From Prochlorococcus sp. AG-459-B06 (lineage in GTDB: Bacteria; Cyanobacteriota; Cyanobacteriia; PCC-6307; Cyanobiaceae), in NCBI GenBank assembly GCA_003209475.1, contig QCQY01000006.1:1-64000 (forward strand): a DNA stretch of 64,000 nucleotides, in the 5' to 3' direction. Below, piece after piece: positions 41,783-52,987 of this stretch. Both the position numbers and the translations under genes were made by a program. How positions within the stretch are numbered: the stretch's first letter is position 1; each line of letters starts with the position of its first letter. Under the pieces are notes generated by a model. It saw nothing but the letters and a program-made list of their open reading frames with translations. It ran no database searches and was not told where the DNA came from.

Positions 41783-43294
41783 TTGTCTGAAATAAAAGAA
41801 GCGCGCTTACAAAAAGCTAGTTCACTCGTGAATAAAGGATTTGCTTCTTACGCACAGAGCTTTAAGGTATCTCATACTACCAGTTTTCTTATTCAAAAAT
41901 TTGATCATCTAGAAAATGGTCAAGAGGAAGACTTTAGTGTCTCTATTGCTGGTAGAGTTCTGGCAAAAAGGGTAATGGGTAAAATTGCCTTTTTCACAAT
42001 AAGCGATCAAGAAGGTCAGATTCAGCTTTATCTAGATAAAAGGATTATTAATTTCAATTTAGAAAAACAAAAATTACTTTCTTTTGAAGATCTCAAGGAA
42101 ATAGTAGATATTGGTGATTGGATAGGAGTCTATGGAATTATTAAAAAAACTAATAAAGGTGAGCTTTCAATTAAAGTAGAAAAATGGGAAATGTTATCCA
42201 AATCATTACAACCTCTCCCAGATAAATGGCATGGATTGACTGATATTGAAAAAAGATATAGACAACGTTATTTAGATTTAATAGTAAATCCTCACTCTAA
42301 AAATGTATTTAAAACCAGAGCGAAATGTATAAGTTTTATAAGAAAATGGCTAGATAATAGAAATTTCTTAGAGATAGAGACTCCAATTCTGCAATCTGAA
42401 GCTGGTGGTGCTGAAGCAAGACCATTTATAACTCATCACAATACATTAGATATTCCGTTGTATTTAAGAATAGCTACAGAATTACATTTAAAGAGAATGG
42501 TTGTTGGAGGTTTTGAGAAAGTCTATGAATTGGGAAGAATCTTCCGTAATGAGGGGATAAGTACAAGGCATAATCCAGAATTCACCTCAGTGGAGATTTA
42601 TGAAGCTTATTCTGATTATGTAGATATGATGAATTTAACTGAAGAATTGATTAAAGATATCGTAGCTGATGCATGTGGGTCTTTAATTATAAATTATCAA
42701 AATAAAGAAATTGATTTTTCTAAGCCTTGGTCAAGAATATCCATGAAAGCTATTGTCAAAAAATATACAGGGATTGATTTTGATTCTTTCAGTGGAGACT
42801 TTCTGGCAGCAAAACAAGCCGTTAAAAATATCAATGTTGATTGTTCTAATAAAGTAAATACTATGGGAAGACTTCTAAATGAGGTCTTCGAGCAAAAAGT
42901 AGAATCAAAACTTATAGAACCCACTTTTGTTATTGATTATCCTGTTGAAATTTCTCCTTTAGCTAGGCCTCATCATGATAATAAAGAAATAGTTCAGAGA
43001 TTTGAATTATTCATTGTTGGTCGAGAACTGGCAAATGCGTTTAGTGAGTTGATAGATCCAGTAGATCAAAGAGAAAGAATGCAATTACAGCAATCTCTTA
43101 GAGATGAAGGAGATCTTGAGGCTCACTGTATAGATGAAGATTTTTTAAATGCTTTAGAGATTGGCATGCCGCCTACGGGAGGATTAGGTATAGGCATTGA
43201 TAGGCTAATTATGTTAATTACTAATAGCGCATCGATTAGAGATGTAATCCCTTTCCCATTGTTAAAACCAGAAATAACTTCCAAAAAAAGTTAA
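41783..43294 (+). CDS. lysS: Lysyl-tRNA synthetase, class II
   Basis: Charges tRNA-Lys. An OB-fold anticodon-binding domain comes first ([32 protein letters not shown]). The class II catalytic core has motif 2 [21 protein letters not shown] and motif 3 [12 protein letters not shown]. Lysine-pocket residues occur in [10 protein letters not shown] and HHDNKEI. The length of 503 aa is normal. The start is TTG at 41783; the next in-frame methionine would fall inside the OB fold. It lies 50 nt after the response regulator. Confidence 0.96.
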   Translation: MSEIKEARLQKASSLVNKGFASYAQSFKVSHTTSFLIQKFDHLENGQEEDFSVSIAGRVLAKRVMGKIAFFTISDQEGQIQLYLDKRIINFNLEKQKLLSFEDLKEIVDIGDWIGVYGIIKKTNKGELSIKVEKWEMLSKSLQPLPDKWHGLTDIEKRYRQRYLDLIVNPHSKNVFKTRAKCISFIRKWLDNRNFLEIETPILQSEAGGAEARPFITHHNTLDIPLYLRIATELHLKRMVVGGFEKVYELGRIFRNEGISTRHNPEFTSVEIYEAYSDYVDMMNLTEELIKDIVADACGSLIINYQNKEIDFSKPWSRISMKAIVKKYTGIDFDSFSGDFLAAKQAVKNINVDCSNKVNTMGRLLNEVFEQKVESKLIEPTFVIDYPVEISPLARPHHDNKEIVQRFELFIVGRELANAFSELIDPVDQRERMQLQQSLRDEGDLEAHCIDEDFLNALEIGMPPTGGLGIGIDRLIMLITNSASIRDVIPFPLLKPEITSKKS

Positions 43295-43350
43295 AAATTA
43301 CCCTCGAATGAAGTAAAATAGTTAAATTGATCCAATACGAAAATTTTTAA

Positions 43351-43596
43351 ATGAGTGGTGAACGTGTTGGTTTCCGTTTCAAACATGCGGATGCAGTAGT
43401 AAAAAGAAATCCTCAAGGCCGATCAAGAAGGGGATGGGTTATTGAACCAGTAGAGCAAACTACAAGCAGAGGTACAAAAATGCCTGCATACAAAATTCGC
43501 TGGAGAGATAGTGAGAGGCCAGAAACTGTATTGCAGCATATGCTAATTGCAGATCCAGATCCTTCCCCACCTCCAACTTCAGTAAGTTTAGATTAA
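43351..43596 (+). CDS. Small basic conserved protein, SH3-like fold suspected, function unknown
   Basis: An 81-aa protein I recognise only as a conserved picocyanobacterial type. It is basic in the first half (FRFKHADAVVKRNPQGRSRRGW). It has a strand pattern (GWVIEP...AYKIRWRDSERPETVLQHMLI) like a small SH3/tudor-type barrel, and ends in a Pro-rich tail (DPDPSPPPTS). No catalytic motif is visible. It starts 56 nt after lysS on the same strand and converges on smpB. Confidence 0.65.
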   Translation: MSGERVGFRFKHADAVVKRNPQGRSRRGWVIEPVEQTTSRGTKMPAYKIRWRDSERPETVLQHMLIADPDPSPPPTSVSLD

Positions 43597-43624
43597 TACT
43601 TTCAATAATTCTGACTAATCTATT

Positions 43625-44119
43625 TTATCTTTTTAGTGCAGAGTTGATTTCTTTTTTTATGCTTTTTTGTTTTTCATCTTGGCGTTTGTCATGTAATTTT
43701 TTCCCTTTACCAACTCCAATAGTTAGTTTTATCCATGAGCCTTTTAAATAAAGAGATAATGGAACGATAGTCATTCCTTTTTTTTCAGTATTAGATTTCA
43801 TTTTTATTATTTCCTTTTTATGTAGTAGCAACTTTCTATTTCTTAGTGGATCATGATTAAAGAAAGACCCCACATTTTTATGTGGTGAAATGTGAACATT
43901 TAATAATAAGATCTCACCATCTCTGAATGAACAGTATCCGTCTCTTAAATTTGCTTTTCCGTTTCTAATGGACTTTACTTCAGTCCCTAAAAGCTCAATT
44001 CCAGCTTCGATTGTTTCAGATATTGCATATTGAAATTTTGCATATCTATTATCAGCTAGAAGTTTAAAATTATTTGCTTTATTAGTATTTTTTTTCACTT
44101 TGTTTGAATTTTTTGCCAT
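43625..44119 (-). CDS. smpB: SsrA-binding protein SmpB
   Basis: Brings tmRNA to stalled ribosomes for trans-translation. The 164 aa show [99 protein letters not shown] and a basic C-terminal tail that would enter the mRNA channel. The N-terminal 20 residues are Lys/Asn-rich. It is divergent from ruvB with 52 nt between them. tmRNA itself is not in the window. Confidence 0.97.
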   Translation of the reverse strand: MAKNSNKVKKNTNKANNFKLLADNRYAKFQYAISETIEAGIELLGTEVKSIRNGKANLRDGYCSFRDGEILLLNVHISPHKNVGSFFNHDPLRNRKLLLHKKEIIKMKSNTEKKGMTIVPLSLYLKGSWIKLTIGVGKGKKLHDKRQDEKQKSIKKEINSALKR

Positions 44120-44171
44120 TTTAGTTGTAAAAAATCTTTCTACTCAGAACAATTGCAATTAACCTTTCATT

Positions 44172-45230
44172 ATGGCAATAATTTCTTCCAATATAGGCGA
44201 TAATGACTTTTCTTTTCGTAAAAAAGAACTTAGGCTAGTTGATTCAAAAAATATTCCAGAAGAAAAGAGAAATAATAATTTGAACTTAGCCCGGCCTCTT
44301 AATTTAAAAGAATTTATTGGCCAAGAACAACTTAAATCTTCTTTAAGAATAGCTATAGATGCTTCAATTATTAGAAAAGAACCTTTGGAGCATACTCTTT
44401 TATATGGACAGCCTGGTCTAGGTAAGACTACTCTTGCTTTTTTGATAGCCCACGAATTGAATACAAAATGTAGGATTGCGACTGCACCAGCAATTGAAAG
44501 GCCAAGAGATATTGTAGGTTTACTTCTTGGATTAAAAGAAGGTGAAGTTTTATTTATCGATGAGATACATCGCTTAAATAGGTTAACTGAAGAGTTGTTA
44601 TATTCTGCAATGGAGGATTTTAGACTTGACTTAACTATGGGAGCTAATAGAGGAGCCCGTTGCAGAACAATTAATCTTCCTAGGTTTACTCTGATTGGCG
44701 CGACAACCAAATTAGCCTCAATAAGTGCACCTCTAAGAGACAGATTTGGGATATCTCAGAAAATTGAATTCTATACATGTGATGAATTAAAACAAATTAT
44801 TGTTAATTTCTCCCGATTAATAAACCTCAATTTAGAAGATAAAGCATCTTATGATTTGGCAAAAATATCTCGAGGGACTCCAAGAATTGCTTTAAGATTA
44901 TTAAGACGAGTTAGAGATTATGCTCAAGTTGTTATGAAAACTAATACTATCTCAGTGAATTTAATAAAAAAAGCTTTAAATTCTTACCAAATAGACGAAA
45001 AAGGATTGGATTCTTTAGATAGACACTATTTATCTTTTCTTAACCAAAACAATAATATACCAACCGGCCTTGATTCAATTGCATCTGGGTTGGGCGATGA
45101 TCCTTCAATGTTAGAATTTGTTGTTGAGCCATATCTTATTAAAATTGGTTTTCTCACGAGAACTCCTCGAGGAAGATTGCTTACTGCTATAGGAAAAAAG
45201 TACATTGATTCAAAAGATGATAACTTTTAA
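44172..45230 (+). CDS. ruvB: Holliday junction branch-migration helicase RuvB
   Basis: AAA+ motor that drives branch migration with RuvA. Residues 37-50 read [14 protein letters not shown]. Walker [10 protein letters not shown] lies at 79-87 and Walker B is LFIDEIHRL. Sensor-1 [18 protein letters not shown] and the C-terminal winged helix ([18 protein letters not shown]) are present. The 352 aa include an N-terminal extension of about 35 polar residues typical of cyanobacteria. The next gene's start lies inside its final 14 bases. Confidence 0.97.
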   Translation: MAIISSNIGDNDFSFRKKELRLVDSKNIPEEKRNNNLNLARPLNLKEFIGQEQLKSSLRIAIDASIIRKEPLEHTLLYGQPGLGKTTLAFLIAHELNTKCRIATAPAIERPRDIVGLLLGLKEGEVLFIDEIHRLNRLTEELLYSAMEDFRLDLTMGANRGARCRTINLPRFTLIGATTKLASISAPLRDRFGISQKIEFYTCDELKQIIVNFSRLINLNLEDKASYDLAKISRGTPRIALRLLRRVRDYAQVVMKTNTISVNLIKKALNSYQIDEKGLDSLDRHYLSFLNQNNNIPTGLDSIASGLGDDPSMLEFVVEPYLIKIGFLTRTPRGRLLTAIGKKYIDSKDDNF

Positions 45231-46005
45231 AAAAGTTAAGATTTGTTTTTTATTAATTTTTATTTTTTTCAATATTTTTTATATTGCACCATGCTATTCA
45301 TTATCTCCGAGAGAGGATTTGTTTAAAAATGCATTAGATCTTAGTTCAGGCGGAAAATTTAATCTCGCTTTACAAGAATGGAATCAATATCTCGATTCTT
45401 ATCCTGATGATGCTGCAGGTTTTAGCAATAGAGGAAATGTAAGACTTGTTGTAGGAGATATTAAGGGATCAATAGATGACCAAAATAAGGCGATAAGTTT
45501 GAATCCTAGTGAAATAGATCCTTACATTAACAGGGGGATTGCTGAGGAAGCATTGGGTTTATGGTCGCAAGCGAAAAAGGATTATATGTTCGTTATTTCC
45601 CTAGATAGTGAAAATTTCTCTGCATTATATAATTTAGCTAACGTTGAAGGATCTACATCCCATTGGGATAAAGCAAGAGATTTATTCTCAAAAGCTGCTT
45701 TATATAATCCAGGATTTGCCATGGCTAGGTCAAGTTTGGCGTTAGCAGATTTCCAATTGGGAAATATTGATGAAGCTGAAAAAGAATTAATAAAGTTAAT
45801 TAGACGGTATCCAACTTTTGCAGATGCTAGGGCAGCTTTAACAGCTTTGAATTGGTCTAATGGTGAAGCTGGTAAAGCAGAGAGTAATTGGATAGCGGTA
45901 ACTGAATTAGATCCTAGATATAGTGATGAAGAATGGTTAAAAAAAATAAGAAGATGGCCTCCTCAACCAATTAAAGATTTAATGAATTTTATCGATTTAA
46001 AATAA
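45217..46005 (+). CDS. TPR-repeat protein, exported or membrane-anchored
   Basis: A protein of about 262 aa with an N-terminal hydrophobic segment ([20 protein letters not shown]) that is a signal peptide or anchor. Four to five tetratricopeptide repeats follow (for example [25 protein letters not shown] and [29 protein letters not shown]). TPR domains mediate protein contacts, for instance in photosystem assembly, but no partner can be assigned. I start at ATG 45217, which overlaps the ruvB stop by 14 bases. A TTG at 45205 is the alternative. Confidence 0.8.
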   Translation: MITFKKVKICFLLIFIFFNIFYIAPCYSLSPREDLFKNALDLSSGGKFNLALQEWNQYLDSYPDDAAGFSNRGNVRLVVGDIKGSIDDQNKAISLNPSEIDPYINRGIAEEALGLWSQAKKDYMFVISLDSENFSALYNLANVEGSTSHWDKARDLFSKAALYNPGFAMARSSLALADFQLGNIDEAEKELIKLIRRYPTFADARAALTALNWSNGEAGKAESNWIAVTELDPRYSDEEWLKKIRRWPPQPIKDLMNFIDLK

Positions 46006-46008
46006 GTA

Positions 46009-47193
46009 ATGAATAGAGATCAGTTATATAAAAAAATTGATTCGTTTAATGATGAACTAATTAACTTAAGAAGACATATCCATGAACATCCGGAATTAAG
46101 TGGACTTGAAAATCAAACAGCGATCTTGATCAGTGGTTTTTTAAAAGATATTGGTTGGAATGTTAGAGAATCTATAGGTAGGACTGGAGTTATAGCTGAT
46201 TTTGGCCCCTTAGATAAAGGTATTATAGGTTTAAGAGTGGATATGGATGCTTTGCCAATATTTGAGGAAACTAAATTAAGTTTTTCTTCAAAAGTAGATG
46301 GTGTTATGCATGCCTGTGGTCACGATTTGCATATCTCGATTGGATTGGGGGTGGCAAAAATTATTAAGGATTTAAAACTAAATTTTGGGACTCGGATAAT
46401 TTTTCAGCCTGCTGAAGAAATTGCGAGTGGAGCTAGATGGATGATTAAGGATGGTGCAACTAATGGTTTAACCCATATTTTGGGAGTTCATGTCTACCCC
46501 GATTTATCCGTAGGGACTATTGGCATTAAAGAGGGAAGTTTAACTGCAGCTGCCGGAGAACTTAATGTTGAGATTAAAGGAAAATCAGGCCATGGTGCTC
46601 GACCTCATGAAGGAGTTGATGCTATTTGGGCGGCCTCAAAAGTTATCTCGGGAATTCAAGAATCAATAACACGGACGTTAGACCCTCTTGATCCTGTAGT
46701 AATAACTTTTGGGAAAATAAATGGTGGCAATGCATTCAATGTTCTCGCAGAAAAGGTTAATTTAATTGGTACTGTTAGATGCACTAATCGTAAAGTATTT
46801 ACGAATATTGGTAATTGGCTCAATGAAAATATCACTTCTTTAGCTAATAGTTGCGGAGCTGAAGCAAAAGTAAGATTTAAAGAAATCACTCCGGAAGTTA
46901 ATAATAATCCTGAAATTAATAGAGTCCTCAGAGATTCGGGAATTAAGGTTTTGGGTCAAAAAAATGTAATCGAATTACAAAAACCATCATTAGGAGCTGA
47001 GGATTTCGCTGAATTCTTAAATGAAATTCCTGGAGCTATGTTTAGGCTTGGGGTTTCTAGTTCCAAGAGATGTGCTCCTCTTCATAGTTCTAAATTTGAT
47101 CCTGATGAAAGAGCTATTGCTGTTGGAATTAAAGTGATAACAGAATCCATAGTAAAATTAAACAATGAAAAAATTAATACAATTGGCAAATGA
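46009..47193 (+). CDS. M20D-family amidohydrolase (IAA-amino-acid hydrolase/HipO-like)
   Basis: Zinc peptidase-fold enzyme of 394 aa that cleaves N-acyl or amide bonds of amino-acid conjugates. Metal-site motifs are MHACGHDLHISIGLG, FQPAEEIASGARWMI and HVYPDLSVG. The dimerisation domain includes GKSGHGARPHEGVDA, and the last ligand is in RCAPLHSSKFDPDE. The substrate is not predictable; N-acetyl-amino acids are likely. It starts 3 nt after the TPR gene and overlaps the next small gene by four bases. Confidence 0.88.
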   Translation: MNRDQLYKKIDSFNDELINLRRHIHEHPELSGLENQTAILISGFLKDIGWNVRESIGRTGVIADFGPLDKGIIGLRVDMDALPIFEETKLSFSSKVDGVMHACGHDLHISIGLGVAKIIKDLKLNFGTRIIFQPAEEIASGARWMIKDGATNGLTHILGVHVYPDLSVGTIGIKEGSLTAAAGELNVEIKGKSGHGARPHEGVDAIWAASKVISGIQESITRTLDPLDPVVITFGKINGGNAFNVLAEKVNLIGTVRCTNRKVFTNIGNWLNENITSLANSCGAEAKVRFKEITPEVNNNPEINRVLRDSGIKVLGQKNVIELQKPSLGAEDFAEFLNEIPGAMFRLGVSSSKRCAPLHSSKFDPDERAIAVGIKVITESIVKLNNEKINTIGK

Positions 47194-47405
47194 AAATTAA
47201 TAAAAGATATATTTTATCTTTTGTAGCACCTTTCATGATTTTTATATCTGCCATCGGATTAATATTTGGGGATAATTCCAAGAAGATTTTTTATTTACCT
47301 ATTGGCTTAATGGGGATTGTAATTATTTTGGAGAGGGGTATAAGCAGACAATTGGATAGAAAAAATATTTTAAAAAAGATAAAGTCTTATCAAAAAAATA
47401 AATAA
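47190..47405 (+). CDS. Small two-helix membrane protein, function unknown
   Basis: A 71-aa product with two predicted membrane helices (ILSFVAPFMIFISAIGLIF and IFYLPIGLMGIVIILER) and a basic C-terminus (LDRKNILKKIKSYQKNK). I do not recognise a family. Its ATG overlaps the stop of the amidohydrolase (ATGA), so it is probably translationally coupled to it. The thiC riboswitch region follows. Confidence 0.6.
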   Translation: MKINKRYILSFVAPFMIFISAIGLIFGDNSKKIFYLPIGLMGIVIILERGISRQLDRKNILKKIKSYQKNK

Positions 47406-47465
47406 AACAATTTTATTTATTTTCACGCAATATGAGATGACTTATTTTTAGAAAAGAGCTATTAA

Positions 47466-47471
47466 TAAGAT
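47466..47471 (+). promoter_or_regulatory. -10 element for the thiC riboswitch transcript
   Basis: TAAGAT lies just upstream of the conserved riboswitch, so a transcript starting about 7 nt downstream would begin close to the P1 helix. No strong -35 box is evident. Confidence 0.35.
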
Positions 47472-47474
47472 AAA

Positions 47475-47560
47475 TACTAGGGGTGCTAAGAAATTTAACT
47501 TAGCTGAGATCATACCCTTTGAACCTGAATCATTAATTTCGATGCAGGGAAGTTGAGATT
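47475..47560 (+). promoter_or_regulatory. TPP riboswitch (THI element) upstream of thiC
   Basis: The conserved thiamin-pyrophosphate aptamer is plain. It has ACTAGGGGTGCT, then GCTGAGAT, the thi-box core ACCCTTTGAACCTGAA and the closing GCAGGGAAGT. The helix between GTGCTAAG and CTTAGCTGAG is short. Binding of TPP would shut down the following gene. No hairpin with a T run lies between aptamer and thiC, so control is probably of translation initiation rather than termination. Confidence 0.93.
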
Positions 47561-47602
47561 TGATCAAACTTTAGTAATAACACTTTTAAAAATTAAGAAA
47601 TT

Positions 47603-48973
47603 ATGAGAAGTTCTTGGATTAAGCCTCGCCTTGGGAAAGACAATGTAACTCAGATGAACTTTGCCAGAAATGGATATATCACTGAAGAAATGGATTTTGT
47701 TGCTAAAAAAGAAAATCTTCCTTCTTCTTTAATAATGGAAGAAGTGGCAAGAGGAAGATTAATTATTCCAGCTAATGTTAATCATTTGAATCTTGAGCCA
47801 ATGTCTATAGGTATTGCTTCTAGATGCAAAGTTAATGCCAATATAGGTGCTTCCCCTAATGCAAGTGATATCAATGAAGAAGTAGAAAAGCTCAAACTTG
47901 CTGTTAAATATGGTGCTGATACGGTTATGGATCTTTCTACGGGAGGAGTAAATTTAGATGAAGTCCGACAAGCAATTATTCAAGAATCTCCTGTTCCCAT
48001 AGGAACTGTTCCTGTTTATCAAGCTTTAGAAAGTGTTCATGGTTCAATAGATAGACTAACAGAAGACGATTTTCTTCATATTATTGAAAAACATTGTCAG
48101 CAGGGCGTAGATTATCAAACTATTCATGCTGGTCTATTAATAGAGCATTTGCCAAAAGTTAAAGGAAGAATTACTGGAATTGTAAGTAGAGGGGGAGGTA
48201 TTTTAGCCCAATGGATGTTACATCATTTTAAACAAAATCCCCTTTATACAAGGTTTGATGATATCTGTGAGATTTTCAAGAAATATGATTGTACTTTTTC
48301 TTTAGGAGACTCATTAAGGCCTGGATGTTTGCATGATGCTTCTGATGACGCCCAGCTAGCTGAATTGAAGACCTTAGGCGAGCTTACTAGAAGAGCATGG
48401 GAACATAATGTTCAAGTTATGGTTGAGGGTCCTGGTCATGTACCCATGGACCAAATTGAGTTTAATGTGAGAAAGCAAATGGAAGAATGTTCAGAAGCCC
48501 CATTTTATGTGCTTGGTCCATTAGTGACCGATATATCCCCTGGTTATGACCATATATCAAGTGCTATTGGGGCGGCGATGGCAGGGTGGTATGGAACTTC
48601 TATGTTATGTTATGTAACGCCAAAAGAACATTTAGGTCTACCAAATGCAGAAGATGTAAGAGAAGGCTTAATTGCTTATAAAATAGCTGCTCACGCTGCT
48701 GATATAGCGAGACATAGAGCTGGAGCTCGTGATCGAGATGATGAACTTAGTCATGCAAGATATAACTTTGATTGGAATAAACAATTTGAACTTTCATTAG
48801 ATCCGGAAAGGGCAAAGCAGTACCATGATGAAACACTGCCTGAAGAAATCTTTAAAAAGGCAGAGTTTTGTTCAATGTGTGGCCCTAAACATTGTCCAAT
48901 GAATTCAAAGATTTCTGATGAATCTCTTGATCAGTTAAAAGATAAGCTTGAAGAATGCAATACTTCAGTGTAA
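47603..48973 (+). CDS. thiC: Phosphomethylpyrimidine synthase
   Basis: Radical-SAM enzyme that turns aminoimidazole ribotide into hydroxymethylpyrimidine phosphate for thiamin. The C-terminal 4Fe-4S motif CSMCGPKHC (C-x2-C-x4-C) is intact. Core motifs include [37 protein letters not shown] and [11 protein letters not shown]. At 456 aa it is the shorter bacterial form without the long N-terminal extension. It is controlled by the TPP riboswitch directly upstream and converges on tkt, a TPP-dependent enzyme. Confidence 0.98.
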   Translation: MRSSWIKPRLGKDNVTQMNFARNGYITEEMDFVAKKENLPSSLIMEEVARGRLIIPANVNHLNLEPMSIGIASRCKVNANIGASPNASDINEEVEKLKLAVKYGADTVMDLSTGGVNLDEVRQAIIQESPVPIGTVPVYQALESVHGSIDRLTEDDFLHIIEKHCQQGVDYQTIHAGLLIEHLPKVKGRITGIVSRGGGILAQWMLHHFKQNPLYTRFDDICEIFKKYDCTFSLGDSLRPGCLHDASDDAQLAELKTLGELTRRAWEHNVQVMVEGPGHVPMDQIEFNVRKQMEECSEAPFYVLGPLVTDISPGYDHISSAIGAAMAGWYGTSMLCYVTPKEHLGLPNAEDVREGLIAYKIAAHAADIARHRAGARDRDDELSHARYNFDWNKQFELSLDPERAKQYHDETLPEEIFKKAEFCSMCGPKHCPMNSKISDESLDQLKDKLEECNTSV

Positions 48974-48987
48974 TTATCAATTAGTAG

Positions 48988-50994
48988 TTATAAAATTTCT
49001 TTCGTCTTCTTAACTACGTTTTCGACCGTAAATCCAAAATTTTTCATACATTCTCCACCTGGTGCAGATGCACCAAATCTGTCCATAGTAATACAAATTC
49101 CATCAAAACCTGTATATTTATGCCAACCAAAGGAATGGGCAGCTTCTACCACAACTCTCTTTTTCACACTATTAGGTAAAACACTTTCTTTATAAGATTC
49201 TTCTTGCTCTTCAAAAAGTTCTACACAAGGCATAGAAACAACTCTAATTTTTTTACCTAAGCTTGAAATTTCCTTACTTGCTTCAATGCAAAGATTCAGT
49301 TCGCTTCCAGTGCCAATAAATATTAGATCTGGTTTGCCTTCACAATCGGAAACTACATATCCTCCTAGAGCAACTTTGTCGATCGAAGTATTTTCTTGAT
49401 TAGGCATACCTTGTCTACTTAAACAAAGGGCAGAAGGTCTGTTTCGATTTTGAATAGCAAGCTTATAAGCTCCACTCGTCTCATTACCATCTCCAGGTCT
49501 GAAAACTAGCATGTTAGGCATGGCACGCAGAGAAGGGATAGTTTCAATAGGTTGATGTGTTGGACCATCTTCTCCTACACCAATTGAATCGTGAGTTAAG
49601 ACATAGATCACCCCTAATTCGCTAAGTGCTGAAAGCCTCATTGAGCCCCTCATATAATCTGCGAAAACAAGGAAGGTTCCACCATAAGGAATTAGACCAC
49701 TATTGTGATAAGCAATACCATTAAGTACAGCTGCCATTGCATGCTCTCTTACTCCAAAATGTAAATATCTTTTTTCAGGGCTATGTGGCTGGAATGATCC
49801 AGTTTCACCTTTTATATCTGTGTAATTAGAGTGAGTTAAATCTGCAGATCCACCAATTAATTCAGGAAGGTTAGGACCTAGAGCACCTAAACATATTTGT
49901 GAATGCTTTCTGGTGGCTAACCCTTTATCATCAGGCGAATAAGAGGGGAGATCTGAGTCCCAATTCTCAGGTAATTGACCCTCTAACATTCTTTTTAACT
50001 CAGATCCTTCAGAGGGATAATTTTTTTGATATTCTTTAAATTTAGAATCCCATTCTTTCTCTAAATTTTCACCTTTGTTCTTTGATTTTTTAAAATGCGC
50101 GTATACTTCATCCGGTATTTCAAATGGAGGATATTCCCAATTTAGAAACTCTCTAGTTAATGCAGCTTCTTCTTCCCCAACAGCTGCTCCATGAATTCCA
50201 GCAGTATCTGATTTATTGGGAGAACCATAACCAATTGTTGTAGAAATTTTTATAATTGAAGGCTTGTTTGTAATTAATTTTGCTTTTTCGATAGCTTCAG
50301 TGATTCCTTTAACATCATGATTACCATCTTCAACATGTTGTACATGCCATCCATAAGCTTCGTATCTTTTTAAGACATCTTCGGTAAAAGAAACGTCGGT
50401 TCGCCCATCAATTGTAATTTGATTATCGTCGTAGAGTGCAATTAATTTTCCAAGCTTAAGATGACCAGCTAATGAACAGGCCTCTGATGCAATACCTTCT
50501 TGATTACAGCCATCACCCATTATTACGTAAGTATAGTGATCAACGATATTGCAATCAGGCTTATTAAATTTAGCTGCTAAGTGTGTTTCAGCTATTGCTA
50601 AACCAACTGCATTTGAAATTCCGGCTCCAAGAGGCCCAGCTGTAACTTCAACTCCTTCAGTTTCGAATGTTTCTGGATGTCCAGGAGTTTTTGATCCCCA
50701 TTGCCTAAATTCTTTAATATCTTCTATGGAAACTGATTTATATCCTGTCAAATGAAGCAAGGAGTATAACAGCATACAGCCATGACCAGCTGATAATACA
50801 AAACGGTCTCTGTTGAACCATTTTGGGTTATTAGGGTTGTGATTAAGTATGTTTTGCCATAATGCATAACCCATAGGAGCACATCCCATTGGCAAACCAG
50901 GATGTCCACTATTAGATTTATTTACTGCATCGACAGCAAGCATTCTTATACTATTTACACAAAGTGATTCTAATGAAACAGATGCAGCGACCAT
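48988..50994 (-). CDS. tkt: Transketolase
   Basis: TPP-dependent enzyme of the Calvin cycle and pentose-phosphate pathway that moves two-carbon units between sugar phosphates. The TPP motif starts GDGCNQEG and extends through [12 protein letters not shown]. The substrate and cofactor motifs [44 protein letters not shown] and [13 protein letters not shown] are all present. The length of 668 aa is normal. It is in the minus-strand series acpP-fabF-tkt, 43 nt after fabF, and faces thiC, with only 14 nt between the two stops. Confidence 0.98.
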   Translation of the reverse strand: MVAASVSLESLCVNSIRMLAVDAVNKSNSGHPGLPMGCAPMGYALWQNILNHNPNNPKWFNRDRFVLSAGHGCMLLYSLLHLTGYKSVSIEDIKEFRQWGSKTPGHPETFETEGVEVTAGPLGAGISNAVGLAIAETHLAAKFNKPDCNIVDHYTYVIMGDGCNQEGIASEACSLAGHLKLGKLIALYDDNQITIDGRTDVSFTEDVLKRYEAYGWHVQHVEDGNHDVKGITEAIEKAKLITNKPSIIKISTTIGYGSPNKSDTAGIHGAAVGEEEAALTREFLNWEYPPFEIPDEVYAHFKKSKNKGENLEKEWDSKFKEYQKNYPSEGSELKRMLEGQLPENWDSDLPSYSPDDKGLATRKHSQICLGALGPNLPELIGGSADLTHSNYTDIKGETGSFQPHSPEKRYLHFGVREHAMAAVLNGIAYHNSGLIPYGGTFLVFADYMRGSMRLSALSELGVIYVLTHDSIGVGEDGPTHQPIETIPSLRAMPNMLVFRPGDGNETSGAYKLAIQNRNRPSALCLSRQGMPNQENTSIDKVALGGYVVSDCEGKPDLIFIGTGSELNLCIEASKEISSLGKKIRVVSMPCVELFEEQEESYKESVLPNSVKKRVVVEAAHSFGWHKYTGFDGICITMDRFGASAPGGECMKNFGFTVENVVKKTKEIL

Positions 50995-51037
50995 TTTTTT
51001 AAAATAAGTTAAGTTGGAAATAAAGAATTGGTTGTCT

Positions 51038-52282
51038 TCAATTCATTTTGCTGAAAGCAAGGCAAACATTGTGACCACCAAAGCCGAAAGAATTAGAAAG
51101 AGCAACTCTTACTTGAGCTTCTCTTGCATTATTTGGTACATAATCAAGATCACATTCAGGATCTGGATTGACGTAGTTAATTGTAGGAGGGATAAAATTA
51201 TGTGTCAAAGAAAGTATACAAGCTACAGCTTCTATACCTCCTGAGCCTCCTAGGAGATGACCTGTCATCGACTTAGTAGAGCTTACAGGAATGAGGTAAG
51301 ATCTGTCTCTAAAAATAGATTTAATTGCAGAAGTTTCATTTTTATCATTAGCTGATGTACTTGTTCCATGAGCATTTATGTAATCAACTTTTTCAAGGCT
51401 AAGACAAGCGTCTTCAATTGCTAATTTGATAGCTTCGGCGCCTCCAACCCCGCCTGGAGATGGAGCAGTTATATGATGAGCATCACATGTTGTTCCATAT
51501 CCAACTATTTCTGCATAAATTCTCGCATTCCTTTTTTGTGCATTTTCTAAAGTTTCTAAAACTAGAATTCCGGATCCCTCTCCAATAACGAATCCATCTC
51601 TTTCTGCATCAAAAGGTCTGCTAGCAGTTTGAGGGCTTTCATTTCTAGAAGAAAGAGCTTTGGCACTGGCAAAACCAGCTACTCCAAGAGGGGTAATACT
51701 TGCTTCTGCTCCCCCACAGATCATTGCATCTGCTTTTCCAAGTTGGAGTAATCTAAAAGAATCACCAATTGCATTTGAACCGGCAGCGCAAGCAGTGGAA
51801 ACAGAGGAACTTGGTCCTTTTGCACCCAAAGCGATAGCAGCCAATCCAGTGGCCATGTTTGGAATCATCATAGGGACTGTAAATGGACTTACTCTTTTAG
51901 GCCCTTTATGACTCAATATTTGAGCTTGACTTTCCATAGTTAGTAAGCCTCCAACACCAGAACCAATAATCACCCCAATTCTTGATGCATTTGCTTCAGT
52001 AATTTCAAGTCCAGAATCAATAAAGGCTTGTTTTGCAGCAATAACTCCAAACTGGGAAAAACGATCCCATCTTTTGGATTCTTTAGCTTCAATAAAATTT
52101 TCAGATTGAAAATTCTTTACTTCTGCAGCAAATTTGCAGGGATGTTGTTCAGAATCAAAGAGAGTAATATTTGAAACTCCATTACTACCTGTTTGAAGAC
52201 CGACTAAATATTCATCAATGTTATTACCAATTGGAGTTACTGCTCCGATACCAGTAATAACTACTCGATGGAAATTTGGCAT
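51038..52282 (-). CDS. fabF: Beta-ketoacyl-ACP synthase II
   Basis: Elongating condensing enzyme of fatty-acid synthesis that joins malonyl-ACP to acyl-ACP. The nucleophile is Cys165 in [10 protein letters not shown]. The two histidines appear in [14 protein letters not shown] and in [10 protein letters not shown]. The N-terminal [13 protein letters not shown] and the length of 414 aa match FabF. It starts 6 nt after acpP, giving the usual acpP-fabF operon. Confidence 0.98.
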   Translation of the reverse strand: MPNFHRVVITGIGAVTPIGNNIDEYLVGLQTGSNGVSNITLFDSEQHPCKFAAEVKNFQSENFIEAKESKRWDRFSQFGVIAAKQAFIDSGLEITEANASRIGVIIGSGVGGLLTMESQAQILSHKGPKRVSPFTVPMMIPNMATGLAAIALGAKGPSSSVSTACAAGSNAIGDSFRLLQLGKADAMICGGAEASITPLGVAGFASAKALSSRNESPQTASRPFDAERDGFVIGEGSGILVLETLENAQKRNARIYAEIVGYGTTCDAHHITAPSPGGVGGAEAIKLAIEDACLSLEKVDYINAHGTSTSANDKNETSAIKSIFRDRSYLIPVSSTKSMTGHLLGGSGGIEAVACILSLTHNFIPPTINYVNPDPECDLDYVPNNAREAQVRVALSNSFGFGGHNVCLAFSKMN

Positions 52283-52288
52283 TCTATA

Positions 52289-52528
52289 CTAACCTTTTTT
52301 TTCTTCGATGAATTTTACTGCATCGCCAACAGTTGCTATACCTTCAGCTGCTTCATCAGGAATTTCAATATCAAATGCTTCTTCAAGAGCCATTACTAAT
52401 TCAACAGTATCTAGAGAATCTGCACCTAAATCATTTTGGAAATTTGAATCTGATTTGACTTCTCCTGCTTCAACGCTTAATTGTTCTGAAACAATAGAAC
52501 AGACTTTTTCGAGGATTTCTTGTGACAT
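52289..52528 (-). CDS. acpP: Acyl carrier protein
   Basis: Carries growing acyl chains on phosphopantetheine attached to Ser38 in the [13 protein letters not shown] motif. The 79-aa acidic helical protein is of standard length (N-terminal [12 protein letters not shown]-terminal [12 protein letters not shown]). It is the first gene of acpP-fabF(-tkt) and is divergent from psaC with 134 nt between them. Confidence 0.98.
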   Translation of the reverse strand: MSQEILEKVCSIVSEQLSVEAGEVKSDSNFQNDLGADSLDTVELVMALEEAFDIEIPDEAAEGIATVGDAVKFIEEKKG

Positions 52529-52620
52529 AGTTTATGGAAATTACTAAATTATCTATATGATTTTATGCCCTAGAGTTAACAAGAGTGAAGCATATCTTAA
52601 TTTTTTTAATTTCTTTGTAA

Positions 52621-52908
<288 letters not shown>

Positions 52909-52952
52909 TTTTTATAGTGCAGTTTTAAGAGAGTCCATGTTTTAGTAAATAC

Positions 52953-52985
52953 GGATTTTATTTCAATATAATTGAAAAAAAATCC
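52953..52985 (+). promoter_or_regulatory. Long inverted repeat directly before the glmS start
   Basis: GGATTTTATTTCAAT (52953-52967) and ATTGAAAAAAAATCC (52971-52985) are complementary over 14 of 15 positions, with one A-A mismatch and a three-base loop ATA. The repeat ends 2 nt before the glmS ATG. It also contains TATAAT at 52967-52972, so it could be an operator over a promoter or an RNA hairpin over the ribosome binding region. Confidence 0.55.
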
Positions 52986-52987
52986 CT

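Noticed and set aside
44159..44710. A 183-codon open frame antisense to ruvB, and similar long frames opposite clpX, mreB, the antiporter and other genes.
   Set aside because: They mirror highly conserved genes on the other strand, have no recognisable domains and no independent promoter or ribosome site. They arise from codon bias in AT-rich DNA.
52909..52987. Possible glmS ribozyme.
   Set aside because: The gap is only 79 nt and lacks the conserved core. The only structure is the simple inverted repeat reported separately.
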